From Fimbriimonadia bacterium (GTDB lineage Bacteria > Armatimonadota > Fimbriimonadia > Fimbriimonadales > Fimbriimonadaceae): 33,355 nucleotides of DNA. Below the pieces are notes generated by a model, which did no database searches, had not been told where the DNA came from, and saw only the letters and a list, made by a program, of their open reading frames with translations. Numbering within the stretch: the stretch's first letter is position 1; the number at the start of each line of letters is the position of its first letter. This document shows, piece after piece, positions 18,117-25,572 of this stretch. The position numbers and the translations under genes were made by a program. The stretch lies in assembly GCA_030430755.1 (NCBI GenBank), contig JAUIKO010000010.1:1-33355 (forward strand), read 5' to 3'.

Positions 18117-19283
18117 TTAAATCCAACTATGAATACCACAGCTTGGTCTTTCACAAACTGTTTTAGCTCTTTTTTCTATTTTCTGTAGACTTATCATCCA
18201 GGATAGTTCTTCTAAAATATCTTGTTTAATAAATATTAAATCACAACCGTAATAACTGGCACAAGATATATCTAGAACCTGATCGAATAATTGAATAGGA
18301 TGTAGTCTGAAAGGATTTAAATAGGTGATAATATCCGATGCTAGCCATTGATTGGTGCTGTAGTAAATAAATCGTGTTTCAATTTCTAGAGCTTTTATTC
18401 TGTTTATGGTTTCCCTAGAACCTAAAAGAACTTCTTTCTCATAGTTTTCAACATCTATTTTTAGATATCCATTCTTAAAAGAAATATTATTTTGTTCTAA
18501 ATAATGGTCAAGAGTATCCAGTTGAAGAGTTTCTCTAGCAATATCAGTATCTTTGCACAGGAGTTCTTTTTGAAAATATGGATTGAGTGTACTACAGGCA
18601 GAATGCTTAGATACATAAATAGTTTTAGATTCTTGTTTTTCACCTAATCCTTGATAGTGTGTATACCATTGATAGTTATGAGAGTTTTTTTGATTTTCTA
18701 AGGCATGGTATAGAACTGAAACAGGTTCAAAAGAGTGTATGATTCCATTATAACCTAGTGAAAAAGCTTTTTTTGCATACTGCCCCCCGTTTGCACCAGC
18801 ATCGATAATTGTATCGATATTTAAAAAGTATTTAAGTGCTAGCTTTAGGTATTTTCCAAAATATTCTTGTACTTCTTTTTTATAGATGATATTCTTAATT
18901 TTTTGTTTCATATGAAGTTCAAGGGTTATGAGGAGCTGGTTGAGATTATGATAATTTTCTTCCGATTTGTTTTCGTTGATTTTATGCTTCATAAACATAA
19001 TTTGGTCAACAACCATGGCAATTTCTCTAGCATCATCCGGATGATACTTGTCATGTAATGAATTTTTAATGGCTAAGCAGCATTCTGAAAAAATATTTTC
19101 AATATCAGCTTGGCTTATCTCTCTTAGTTTTGCAAATTCTGTTTTGTTGTAGAGTACATTTAAATAAAGCCTCATTCTTAGGGCATGAAGATTGTTAGAA
19201 ATAATAAAAGCGATATTTTTAACACCGTCTTTAATTTCCGGATGAATATAATCTTTTGGGTTATCAACTAAAAGTGTTTGCAT
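18117..19283 (-). CDS. FkbM-type SAM methyltransferase paralog 2 with N-terminal helical domain
   Basis: The protein has 388 residues in the same order as paralog 1: a helical domain (1-150; VKNIAFIISNNLHALR), the SAM loop DAGANGGQY (161-169), SFEPVS, then IDVENYEKEVLLGS, and the shared tail LSWMISLQK with C-x2-P-x-C-x4-W-I at the very end. All methyltransferase motifs are intact. It is more like paralog 1 than paralog 3 in the tail. Spacing to the upstream paralog is 18 bases. The conserved block NQWLASDIITYL, shared with the others, probably forms part of the acceptor pocket, but the acceptor is unknown. Confidence 0.82.
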   Translation of the reverse strand: MQTLLVDNPKDYIHPEIKDGVKNIAFIISNNLHALRMRLYLNVLYNKTEFAKLREISQADIENIFSECCLAIKNSLHDKYHPDDAREIAMVVDQIMFMKHKINENKSEENYHNLNQLLITLELHMKQKIKNIIYKKEVQEYFGKYLKLALKYFLNIDTIIDAGANGGQYAKKAFSLGYNGIIHSFEPVSVLYHALENQKNSHNYQWYTHYQGLGEKQESKTIYVSKHSACSTLNPYFQKELLCKDTDIARETLQLDTLDHYLEQNNISFKNGYLKIDVENYEKEVLLGSRETINRIKALEIETRFIYYSTNQWLASDIITYLNPFRLHPIQLFDQVLDISCASYYGCDLIFIKQDILEELSWMISLQKIEKRAKTVCERPSCGIHSWI

Positions 19284-19301
19284 CTTGTGTCCTCTTTAAA
19301 T

Positions 19302-20468
19302 TTATATAATGGATTGAGTTCTGCATCCAGGAGAATCGCATCTAAGTGTATTTCTGTTATTGTTGTATATTGAGTTAAAGAGATCATTTAACTCTTTTGC
19401 GATGCTTTTTTTAATGAAAATTAAGTCACAACCATACCATATTGCTGTGCTGATATCTTTAACAGGTTCATAGAACTGGAATGGTACGAATTCAAACTGA
19501 TGTAAATAACTAATAATGTCTCCAATTAACCATTGATCTTTAGCATAGTATATAAACCGGGCTTCTACCTCTACAGCTAATGCTTTATCAAGAGTATCCT
19601 TTGCACCTAATAGAACTTCTTTTTCAAAATTTTCAACATCTATTTTAATATAACTATTCTTGAAATCGAGATTATGTACTCTGATATAATCATCAAGCGA
19701 TGTAACCTGTACTGTTTCTTGATTTACTTTGAACCCCATCGATAACATTTCTTTTTGGATGTTTTCATTAAAAGAACTACAAGCGGAGTTACTAGCTATA
19801 TTAATATTTAGTCTTTCGTCTTTACTTCCAATGGCTGTTTGATGAAGGCTCCAATGGTATGAAGTTGCATTCTTGATCCTTTTTAGGGCTTCAAAATTGA
19901 TGGACACAGGCTCGAAAGAATGAATTTGGTTTTTATATCCTATGGAAAAGATTTTTTCTGCGTACTGACCAACATTTGCTCCAATGTCAAAGATAGTGTC
20001 TATGTTCAAATAATCAAGAAGGAAATTTCTATAGTAATCTCCTAAGGATTCTGTTTTTGCTGAATTTATGTAATCTGTAAATGATTTGTCCCAAAAATCG
20101 TAGAGATTCTCTGATGTTTTTAGTAAAAGTTTAAGATGATCTTTGTTTTTAAAGGAAGAGTAGTCTTGCATTCCAGATATTAAACTAGAAATCAATCCGG
20201 ATATAAATTGACTGTTCTCTTCGTTTTTGCTGAAGACAATACTGTTTTTAATTTTTTTAAGATCCTCTATGCTACCGCTTAGAAACATATCGAATTGCTG
20301 GATATCATTCATAGGAATATCAAAAATTCTTTGTAGTTGATTTTTGACTTTTAAACTTAAGAGACTATTTAGTATAAGATGTGAGAAATTTTTCACACAT
20401 TCAGACGTGTGGATGTGATTGATAAATTTTATATTGTCTAATTCTATTGAATCAATTCCTATTTTCAT
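19302..20468 (-). CDS. FkbM-type SAM methyltransferase paralog 3 with N-terminal helical domain
   Basis: The protein has 388 residues with the SAM loop DIGANVGQY (161-169), SFEPVS and IDVENFEKEVLLGA intact, so it is probably an active enzyme. The N-terminal helical domain is recognisable (ECVKNFSHLILNSLLSLK). The tail is the most divergent of the four: the SWMISLQK segment is replaced by LFNSIYNNN, and the terminus is C-x2-P-x-C-x4-I-I, keeping both cysteines and the proline but not the Trp. It follows paralog 4 after 53 bases and precedes paralog 2 by 18 bases. Confidence 0.82.
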   Translation of the reverse strand: MKIGIDSIELDNIKFINHIHTSECVKNFSHLILNSLLSLKVKNQLQRIFDIPMNDIQQFDMFLSGSIEDLKKIKNSIVFSKNEENSQFISGLISSLISGMQDYSSFKNKDHLKLLLKTSENLYDFWDKSFTDYINSAKTESLGDYYRNFLLDYLNIDTIFDIGANVGQYAEKIFSIGYKNQIHSFEPVSINFEALKRIKNATSYHWSLHQTAIGSKDERLNINIASNSACSSFNENIQKEMLSMGFKVNQETVQVTSLDDYIRVHNLDFKNSYIKIDVENFEKEVLLGAKDTLDKALAVEVEARFIYYAKDQWLIGDIISYLHQFEFVPFQFYEPVKDISTAIWYGCDLIFIKKSIAKELNDLFNSIYNNNRNTLRCDSPGCRTQSII

Positions 20469-20521
20469 GTTTTTAATCTCATTCGTTATTTCTAAAATAT
20501 GGTGTATATATCCGTATCACC

Positions 20522-21679
20522 TTATAACCATGCTCGAGTACCACAGCTCGGTTTGGAGCACTTAAGTACCTCTCTCGATTTACTTTTCTGCAGTGATATC
20601 ATTAATGAAAGTTCTTCGATGATGTGTTTTTGAACAAAAAGAATCTTGCACTCTTTCCAGTTACCGTACTTTAAATATAAGTGGGGTTCTAGAAATTGAA
20701 TAGGATGCAGATGATGTTTATTTAGGCAAGTAATAACATCTGTGATATCCCAATCATTATTAGATTGTGATGAAAAAGATACATGCAACTGTAACATATC
20801 AATTTTAGGTAAGAGAGTATCTAATTCTTGGAGAATTGTTTTTACAGGAAGTTTTGAACTCAGCATCACAGAACTGTTCTTTATTGGGATATTGTGAGTA
20901 GATAAAAAAGCATCCAGGGATGATAACGATTCGCTATTGTGTGATGGAGCTGAAGAACGTACTTTATTCATCGAAAAGTTTGAGTTTTCATGGGATTTAT
21001 GGACAAATTCCTCTGTGTGAAATAGAGAGGTTGTTTCCAGTGTATTTGTTTTTAAAATGGCATCTAATTCAAGTTTAAATGGAGTATTTGTATTGTTAAA
21101 GGAGTTCTCTTTAACAATGAGGGTATAGAGATTTTCTATATCAGGACCATAAAAACTCTTAAGGGAATCTTGTTGTAAGTTATCTGAGATATGAAAGATC
21201 TGTTTTATTTCTAAGAATTTTATAAGGGCTTGCTGATGTATTTTGTCAAAATCGTTATTGTAATATTGTGAAAGAGTAATATTGCGTAGTGTATCATTCC
21301 AGTATTTTTGCAGATCAGTAAGAGTGTTTAGTATGGGAATAAGCTGTGCTGCTCCAATCGAGGTTTTCTGGTTTACAATAAGGAGTACTTTATTGATTTT
21401 CTCCATGCAGGATGTATAATCTACTATTGAACTCATTTGATAAAGATTTTTTTGAATGATAGCGCAGTATGTTTCAATTGCTTTTATTCTATTTTGTACA
21501 CTGCTTTCTTTCGGGAATTTATCACTAATAGATAATTCTGCTTTACCTAGGTTGAGGAGTATGAGATGTATTTTAAGTGTATATAAATTATTTGTAATTA
21601 ATAACGAAAGAGATGTACTTTTATTATCAGTAAGATCAGAATGATCTGTGGTATGATGAAGATTCTCAATTGTACTCAT
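20522..21679 (-). CDS. Degenerate FkbM paralog 4: intact frame, methyltransferase motifs lost
   Basis: This 385-residue protein aligns with the three genes downstream over its whole length. The N-terminal helical domain is kept (SLLITNNLYTLKIHL), as are LDAFLSTHNIPIKNS, DITDVITCLNKHHLHPIQF, the LSLMISLQK segment and the C-x2-P-x-C-x4-W-L end. The SAM loop reads FHISDNLQQ (162-170) where the others have D(V/A/I)GANxGQ. The FEP segment is not recognisable, and the IDVEN segment reads VMLSSKLPVK. It should not bind SAM. The frame has no stop over 385 codons, so it is not a simple pseudogene; a regulatory, scaffolding or partner role is an inference. It is the first gene of the four-gene minus-strand array. 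Confidence 0.78.
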   Translation of the reverse strand: MSTIENLHHTTDHSDLTDNKSTSLSLLITNNLYTLKIHLILLNLGKAELSISDKFPKESSVQNRIKAIETYCAIIQKNLYQMSSIVDYTSCMEKINKVLLIVNQKTSIGAAQLIPILNTLTDLQKYWNDTLRNITLSQYYNNDFDKIHQQALIKFLEIKQIFHISDNLQQDSLKSFYGPDIENLYTLIVKENSFNNTNTPFKLELDAILKTNTLETTSLFHTEEFVHKSHENSNFSMNKVRSSAPSHNSESLSSLDAFLSTHNIPIKNSSVMLSSKLPVKTILQELDTLLPKIDMLQLHVSFSSQSNNDWDITDVITCLNKHHLHPIQFLEPHLYLKYGNWKECKILFVQKHIIEELSLMISLQKSKSREVLKCSKPSCGTRAWL

Positions 21680-21756
21680 AAATAATTCCTTAGGAAGAAA
21701 GCTTTTACCTGTGAAAATTATTGGTGTTAAAAATTTGAAATTATAGCTTCTCGAGT

Positions 21757-21790
21757 AAATATTTAATATTTGAGTAAATATTAAATATTT
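21757..21790. promoter_or_regulatory. 15-bp perfect inverted repeat in the FkbM/MATE divergent region
   Basis: Arms 21757-21771 and 21776-21790 are perfect complements around the 4-base loop GAGT. Each arm is itself a near palindrome (AAATATT-T-AATATTT), and GAGTAAATATT is also directly repeated. It is about 78 bases upstream of the FkbM array start and about 118 upstream of the MATE start. It could be a double operator for a shared regulator or a cruciform-prone site. The pure A/T composition makes some symmetry expected, though not a perfect 15-bp arm. Confidence 0.5.
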
Positions 21791-21863
21791 AAGGATTTAT
21801 ATATGAATTGATTTTAAGAAAAGATCTTTATTAAATCTATGTTTGAGGAATGAATGTTACTTA

Positions 21864-21893
21864 AATATCGTAGACTATAATATCGTAGAATAT
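21864..21893 (+). repeat. Tandem 15-bp repeat overlapping the -10 region of the MATE gene
   Basis: Two copies of AATATCGTAGACTAT (the second with one change, AATATCGTAGAATAT) sit back to back, ending 14 bases before the ATG at 21908. A TATAAT (21876-21881) spans their junction. This could be a pair of operator sites, or a local duplication that created a second -10 element. No Shine-Dalgarno is visible before the ATG. Confidence 0.55.
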
Positions 21894-21907
21894 AGTGTAG
21901 TAAATAA

Positions 21908-23299
21908 ATGTTTAGAAAAGACGGTGATGTTAGATTGGAAGGTACAAGAAGTAGAAGTATTTGGCTGTTATTGTGGCCTTTATTAATATTGAATACATTT
22001 CCAGTGGTCGTGGATTTTTTTGAAATAAAGATTATTTCAAGTTTGGATACATCATCCTTAGCTGCGCTTTATACGGCAAATACCTTTGTTTATCTTTTCA
22101 CTTGTGTAACAGGAGCTTTTTGGTTAGCATCCACAGCAATAATAAGTAGATCCTTTGGTGCGGGTGATTTAAAAGAGACGGTAAGTAGTACAAGAAGCCT
22201 GTTTTCTACGTCGTTTTTTAGTTCGATACTGTTATGTGGGATGTTTTTATTTTTTGTTCCATATTTTGCGTCACTCTTACTTCCAGCATCCGATAAGCTT
22301 TCACAACATTACTTTATTACTTACATGCAAAGGGCTTCTTTAGGCTTGCCAGCCTTATTCATCATGAATGTATTAATGGGGGCACTCGTAGCAATAAATA
22401 ATACAAAACTACCCATGTTGATATCATGTTTTCAAGTAAGTATGCAGTTAGTTATTTCGTACTACTTTATTCCTTCAAAAAATTATGTGATTATCAATGA
22501 TTTTATTGTTAATGGACTTGAGCTTGGAATTGGTGGTGCAGGATATGCAAAATCTATAAGTCAGTGGATTGCCATGTTTATACTGCTTTGGCAAGTCTCT
22601 GTGAAGTACTTTCCATTAATCTGGAAACTAGCGATTCCTAGATTAGAAGAAGTTTATAAAATATATAGAATAGCAGTTCCAGCAATGTTAACATCTTTAG
22701 TAAATATTAGTATGTATCTTGTTTTTAATAAGATATTAACATTCTCATCTAATGCAACGGATGTATTAGCTGCATCTAGAGCTGGTATAGCGATAGAATC
22801 ATTTACTACAATTCCTATATGTGCACTTTCTACTGTTTCAAGTGTACTGGTTGGACAATCATTAGGGAATAATAAAAAAGCAGAAGCATCTGCAGTAGGC
22901 TGGAAGTGTGCTCATTATGCTGGAATGGTAACTGGAATGATATCTATTTGTATTCTTTTATATCCTGAATACATTCTGAAACATCTTCTGACAGAAAACC
23001 CAGGCATCATTCCATTAGCTGTGGAATATCTGCAGTATATCTGTATCACTATTCCTATTTACGCTTATGGTACGATTTTGCTCGCTGGGATTCAAGGTGC
23101 TGGAGATACAAAAATTCCTTTATGGATTACGATCATCGATATGTGGTGTTTGAGAATACCTTTAGCTTGGTATTTAGTTGTCTGGAGTGGCTGGGGATTC
23201 AAGGGAGCCTGGGCGATAATGTCTGCCACTCAAGGTTTATTTGGTATCCTGGGTATGTTTGCATTTAAGTATTTAAACTGGAGCAAATATAAGATATAA
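21908..23299 (+). CDS. MATE-family multidrug/metabolite efflux transporter
   Basis: The 463 residues form about twelve transmembrane helices in two similar halves, the MATE layout. The N-terminal half begins with SIWLLLWPLLILN and a PVVVDFFEIKIISSLD segment, and the charged loop ISRSFGAGDLKE is typical, mirrored by LVGQSLGNNKKAEA in the second half. Such proteins expel drugs, toxins or metabolites in exchange for Na+ or H+; the substrate here is unknown. It is divergent from the FkbM array, sharing a 228-base control region, and converges with the ABC gene with 14 bases between. A link to export of a methylated product is possible but unproven. Confidence 0.88.
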   Translation: MFRKDGDVRLEGTRSRSIWLLLWPLLILNTFPVVVDFFEIKIISSLDTSSLAALYTANTFVYLFTCVTGAFWLASTAIISRSFGAGDLKETVSSTRSLFSTSFFSSILLCGMFLFFVPYFASLLLPASDKLSQHYFITYMQRASLGLPALFIMNVLMGALVAINNTKLPMLISCFQVSMQLVISYYFIPSKNYVIINDFIVNGLELGIGGAGYAKSISQWIAMFILLWQVSVKYFPLIWKLAIPRLEEVYKIYRIAVPAMLTSLVNISMYLVFNKILTFSSNATDVLAASRAGIAIESFTTIPICALSTVSSVLVGQSLGNNKKAEASAVGWKCAHYAGMVTGMISICILLYPEYILKHLLTENPGIIPLAVEYLQYICITIPIYAYGTILLAGIQGAGDTKIPLWITIIDMWCLRIPLAWYLVVWSGWGFKGAWAIMSATQGLFGILGMFAFKYLNWSKYKI

Positions 23300-23313
23300 A
23301 GAACATCATTCAT

Positions 23314-25107
23314 TTATGATTGAATATATTTTGCAGACTGTTTGCTGTACATATTTTTATAATCTAGATTGTTATGATATAAGTTAGCGTGCGTATCAAA
23401 AGCAACTTGATGACCTTTACTTAAGAAAAGCACTTTATCAGATAGAGATACGGAAGCAAGTCGGTGAGTAATAAATATGGTTATTCTGTTTTTACTTATC
23501 TGCTCAAAGTTTTTATATATTTCATGTTCTGCATGTGCATCTAAAGATGATGTTGGTTCATCGAGTAAAAGTAGTGAAGGGTTTTTATAGAGTGCACGGG
23601 CAATTGCAATTTTTTGCCATTCTCCAATAGATAGTTCTGTTCCTCCAAAAGGCTTTCCAAGAAGCTGTTGGTATTTATGGGGTAAGTTCGAAATAAAATC
23701 ACAACCCAGCATTTGAATTATTTCTGATGCTTTATTCTCCTCTATTTGCTCTCCTGACATGGTGATATTTTTATCAAGAGGTAGCGCATAACGACAAAAA
23801 TCCTGAAAAACTGTTCCTAATAGATTCCGTATTGAATCGATGTGGATATTCTCCATTGGGATATTATTTATCTGGATGGTTCCACTAGTAGGCATGTAGA
23901 ATCCACATATTAATTTAATAAGAGTGGTTTTTCCTGCTCCATTCTCTCCAATAAGGGCAATTTTTTCACATGGATTTATATGAAAATGAATGTTTTTTAA
24001 TGCTTCTCTTCCATCTGGATAGTTAAAAGATACGTTCTCGAAAGTGATGGATGATATACGATCTAGAAAAACCTTGTTTTTTTTCACCTGAGTGTAGTAT
24101 TGAGGTGGTTCTTTTGCCTTTAAAAATTCGAAGAGTTTCTCGAAGAATAAAAGATGGTCTGTTATCCAACCTATTTCTTGCCCAAAAGTTAATACCGATC
24201 CATGGAGGATATTCATTAATTGAAGAATCATGGCAATGGAACCAATACCAAGTACACCAGATTCAATACTTGCAATTGCTTGGTATACTGCCAGCAGATT
24301 GCCTGCCAAAAGAATGATAGATGGAAGAACAGGAGAAAGAGTAAGTTTCATTCTCATTCGAAACATTCTATGGTAGGTTTCATGGAAAATGTTTGAGTAT
24401 TGCTGCATGAGATATTTGTGCAAGGGGTATATTTTCATCTCTTTAGCGGATTCAGGATGTATGGTTAAACTTGAAATATAGGCCATCATCCTAGATTTTG
24501 GGCTCCTCCCTAGAGATTCTATCCATAAACGATGTTGCTGTTTGCTCATCATAATGGCATGAAAAATCAGGGTAGATAGTACTATAACCGCAAAACTTTT
24601 AATTTGAGATATAAGTAGCATTGTGCTGTAGAATATTAGGCACAGGTCATTAAATAGAGCTATAGATGTAACAACTAGGTTAATAGGTTTATTTTGTGCC
24701 CCAGATTTTATGATTTGTATATCGTTATAAAAATTTTGATCTTCGAAGTGAAACATGCTTTGAAGAGATTCAGATTTTTCCATAATTTTTTTATTAATAT
24801 GGTAGACGGATTTATCCCCTAGATTGCTTTGTAAAAAGGAAATAATGGGTGAAAGTATATGATGGATAAGAAGTGCAATTCCCCACATAATAAGGCTATG
24901 AAGATATTCGTTTTTCCCTTGTGATATATCTGAAATGAGATGAGAAGAAGAGTAAATTGCTATGACAGGAAAAATGGTTTGGAGTAGTACTAAAAATAGA
25001 ATAAGAATAAAGGCGCTTTTGTGAGAGTTGTAAGTAATCGTTAAGGCCTTTATAAATACAAAGAGTTTATACTTTAATGTATTTGGTAGTGTTTTGTTAT
25101 TATTCAT
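23314..25107 (-). CDS. ABC exporter with fused membrane and ATPase domains, peptide-exporter-like
   Basis: This half-transporter has 597 residues: an N-terminal membrane domain (about 30-330, five to six helices) and a C-terminal ATPase. Walker A GENGAGKT is at 387-394, the signature LSIGE at 492-496, Walker B LLLLDE at 512-517 and the H-loop His at 548. All are intact, so a homodimer should be active. The Q-loop FQDFCRYALPL and the signature context LSIGEWQKIAIARAL resemble exporters of lantibiotics and other modified peptides (NisT/LanT-like without the peptidase domain), so a peptide or lipid substrate is plausible. The start overlaps the stop of a small upstream ORF in ATGA, suggesting translational coupling. 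No precursor peptide or modification enzyme was recognised nearby. Confidence 0.88.
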   Translation of the reverse strand: MNNNKTLPNTLKYKLFVFIKALTITYNSHKSAFILILFLVLLQTIFPVIAIYSSSHLISDISQGKNEYLHSLIMWGIALLIHHILSPIISFLQSNLGDKSVYHINKKIMEKSESLQSMFHFEDQNFYNDIQIIKSGAQNKPINLVVTSIALFNDLCLIFYSTMLLISQIKSFAVIVLSTLIFHAIMMSKQQHRLWIESLGRSPKSRMMAYISSLTIHPESAKEMKIYPLHKYLMQQYSNIFHETYHRMFRMRMKLTLSPVLPSIILLAGNLLAVYQAIASIESGVLGIGSIAMILQLMNILHGSVLTFGQEIGWITDHLLFFEKLFEFLKAKEPPQYYTQVKKNKVFLDRISSITFENVSFNYPDGREALKNIHFHINPCEKIALIGENGAGKTTLIKLICGFYMPTSGTIQINNIPMENIHIDSIRNLLGTVFQDFCRYALPLDKNITMSGEQIEENKASEIIQMLGCDFISNLPHKYQQLLGKPFGGTELSIGEWQKIAIARALYKNPSLLLLDEPTSSLDAHAEHEIYKNFEQISKNRITIFITHRLASVSLSDKVLFLSKGHQVAFDTHANLYHNNLDYKNMYSKQSAKYIQS

Positions 25108-25346
25108 AGCTTGCTCGTTTTTTTTGGGGTATATGTTACGAATTTTAATTTTTCTTTAAAGTCTTTAGATGATAACACATCTTTTGTAGAGTTGATGGCT
25201 TTTGTAATGATCCGAATCATTGAATCGATTTGGTTAATAGAAAATATATATTTACCAATATCTAGCACTATTTGCCCAGAACAATATGGCACCCTCCTGA
25301 TGCGTATCAACTGTTTAATAGGTGTTTCATATAACAGAATACACAA
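25104..25346 (-). CDS. Possible small coupled ORF upstream of the ABC exporter
   Basis: An 80-codon frame begins at TTG (25346), preceded by AAGG at a usable distance and immediately by an in-frame stop. It ends by overlapping the ABC start (ATGA). The protein has a basic N-terminal part (QLIRIRRVPYCSGQ) and a following segment VLDIGKYIFSINQIDSMI that faintly recalls PqqD/RRE-like domains (strand, then LN-like, then helix), which often accompany peptide exporters. The resemblance is weak, the start is a TTG and there is an overlapping antisense frame, so this may not be a gene. Confidence 0.4.
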   Translation of the reverse strand: MCILLYETPIKQLIRIRRVPYCSGQIVLDIGKYIFSINQIDSMIRIITKAINSTKDVLSSKDFKEKLKFVTYTPKKTSKL

Positions 25347-25572
25347 TCAGAAAACCTTGTTATCTGAACTGATGGTACTAAAGCACTAATATTAAAATTA
25401 TTCTGATGAGATTATTAAAATATCAAATCTTTGGAATGATATTTGACATTGGAATATAGAAGAGAAATCAATCCAGGAAGGAATCTTTTTCTCATATACC
25501 ATAACTTTACATATGCAGCGATAGTGTATATGTGACGATTAAATAAATATTAATGACGATTTCGTGAGATAA

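Noticed and set aside
20522-21679. Calling the fourth FkbM paralog a pseudogene
   Set aside because: The frame is open over 385 codons, and several blocks plus the terminal Cys-Pro-Cys tail are conserved, which is unlike neutral decay.
23314-25346. Lasso-peptide or lantibiotic gene cluster
   Set aside because: No precursor peptide, cyclase, dehydratase or dedicated protease was recognised around the exporter; the evidence supports only a peptide-exporter-like ABC protein.
25111-25389. 92-codon plus-strand ORF opposite the small ORF upstream of the ABC exporter
   Set aside because: It starts at TTG without a ribosome-binding site and shows no domain-like pattern; the minus-strand frame has the ATGA overlap with the exporter, which favours that strand.
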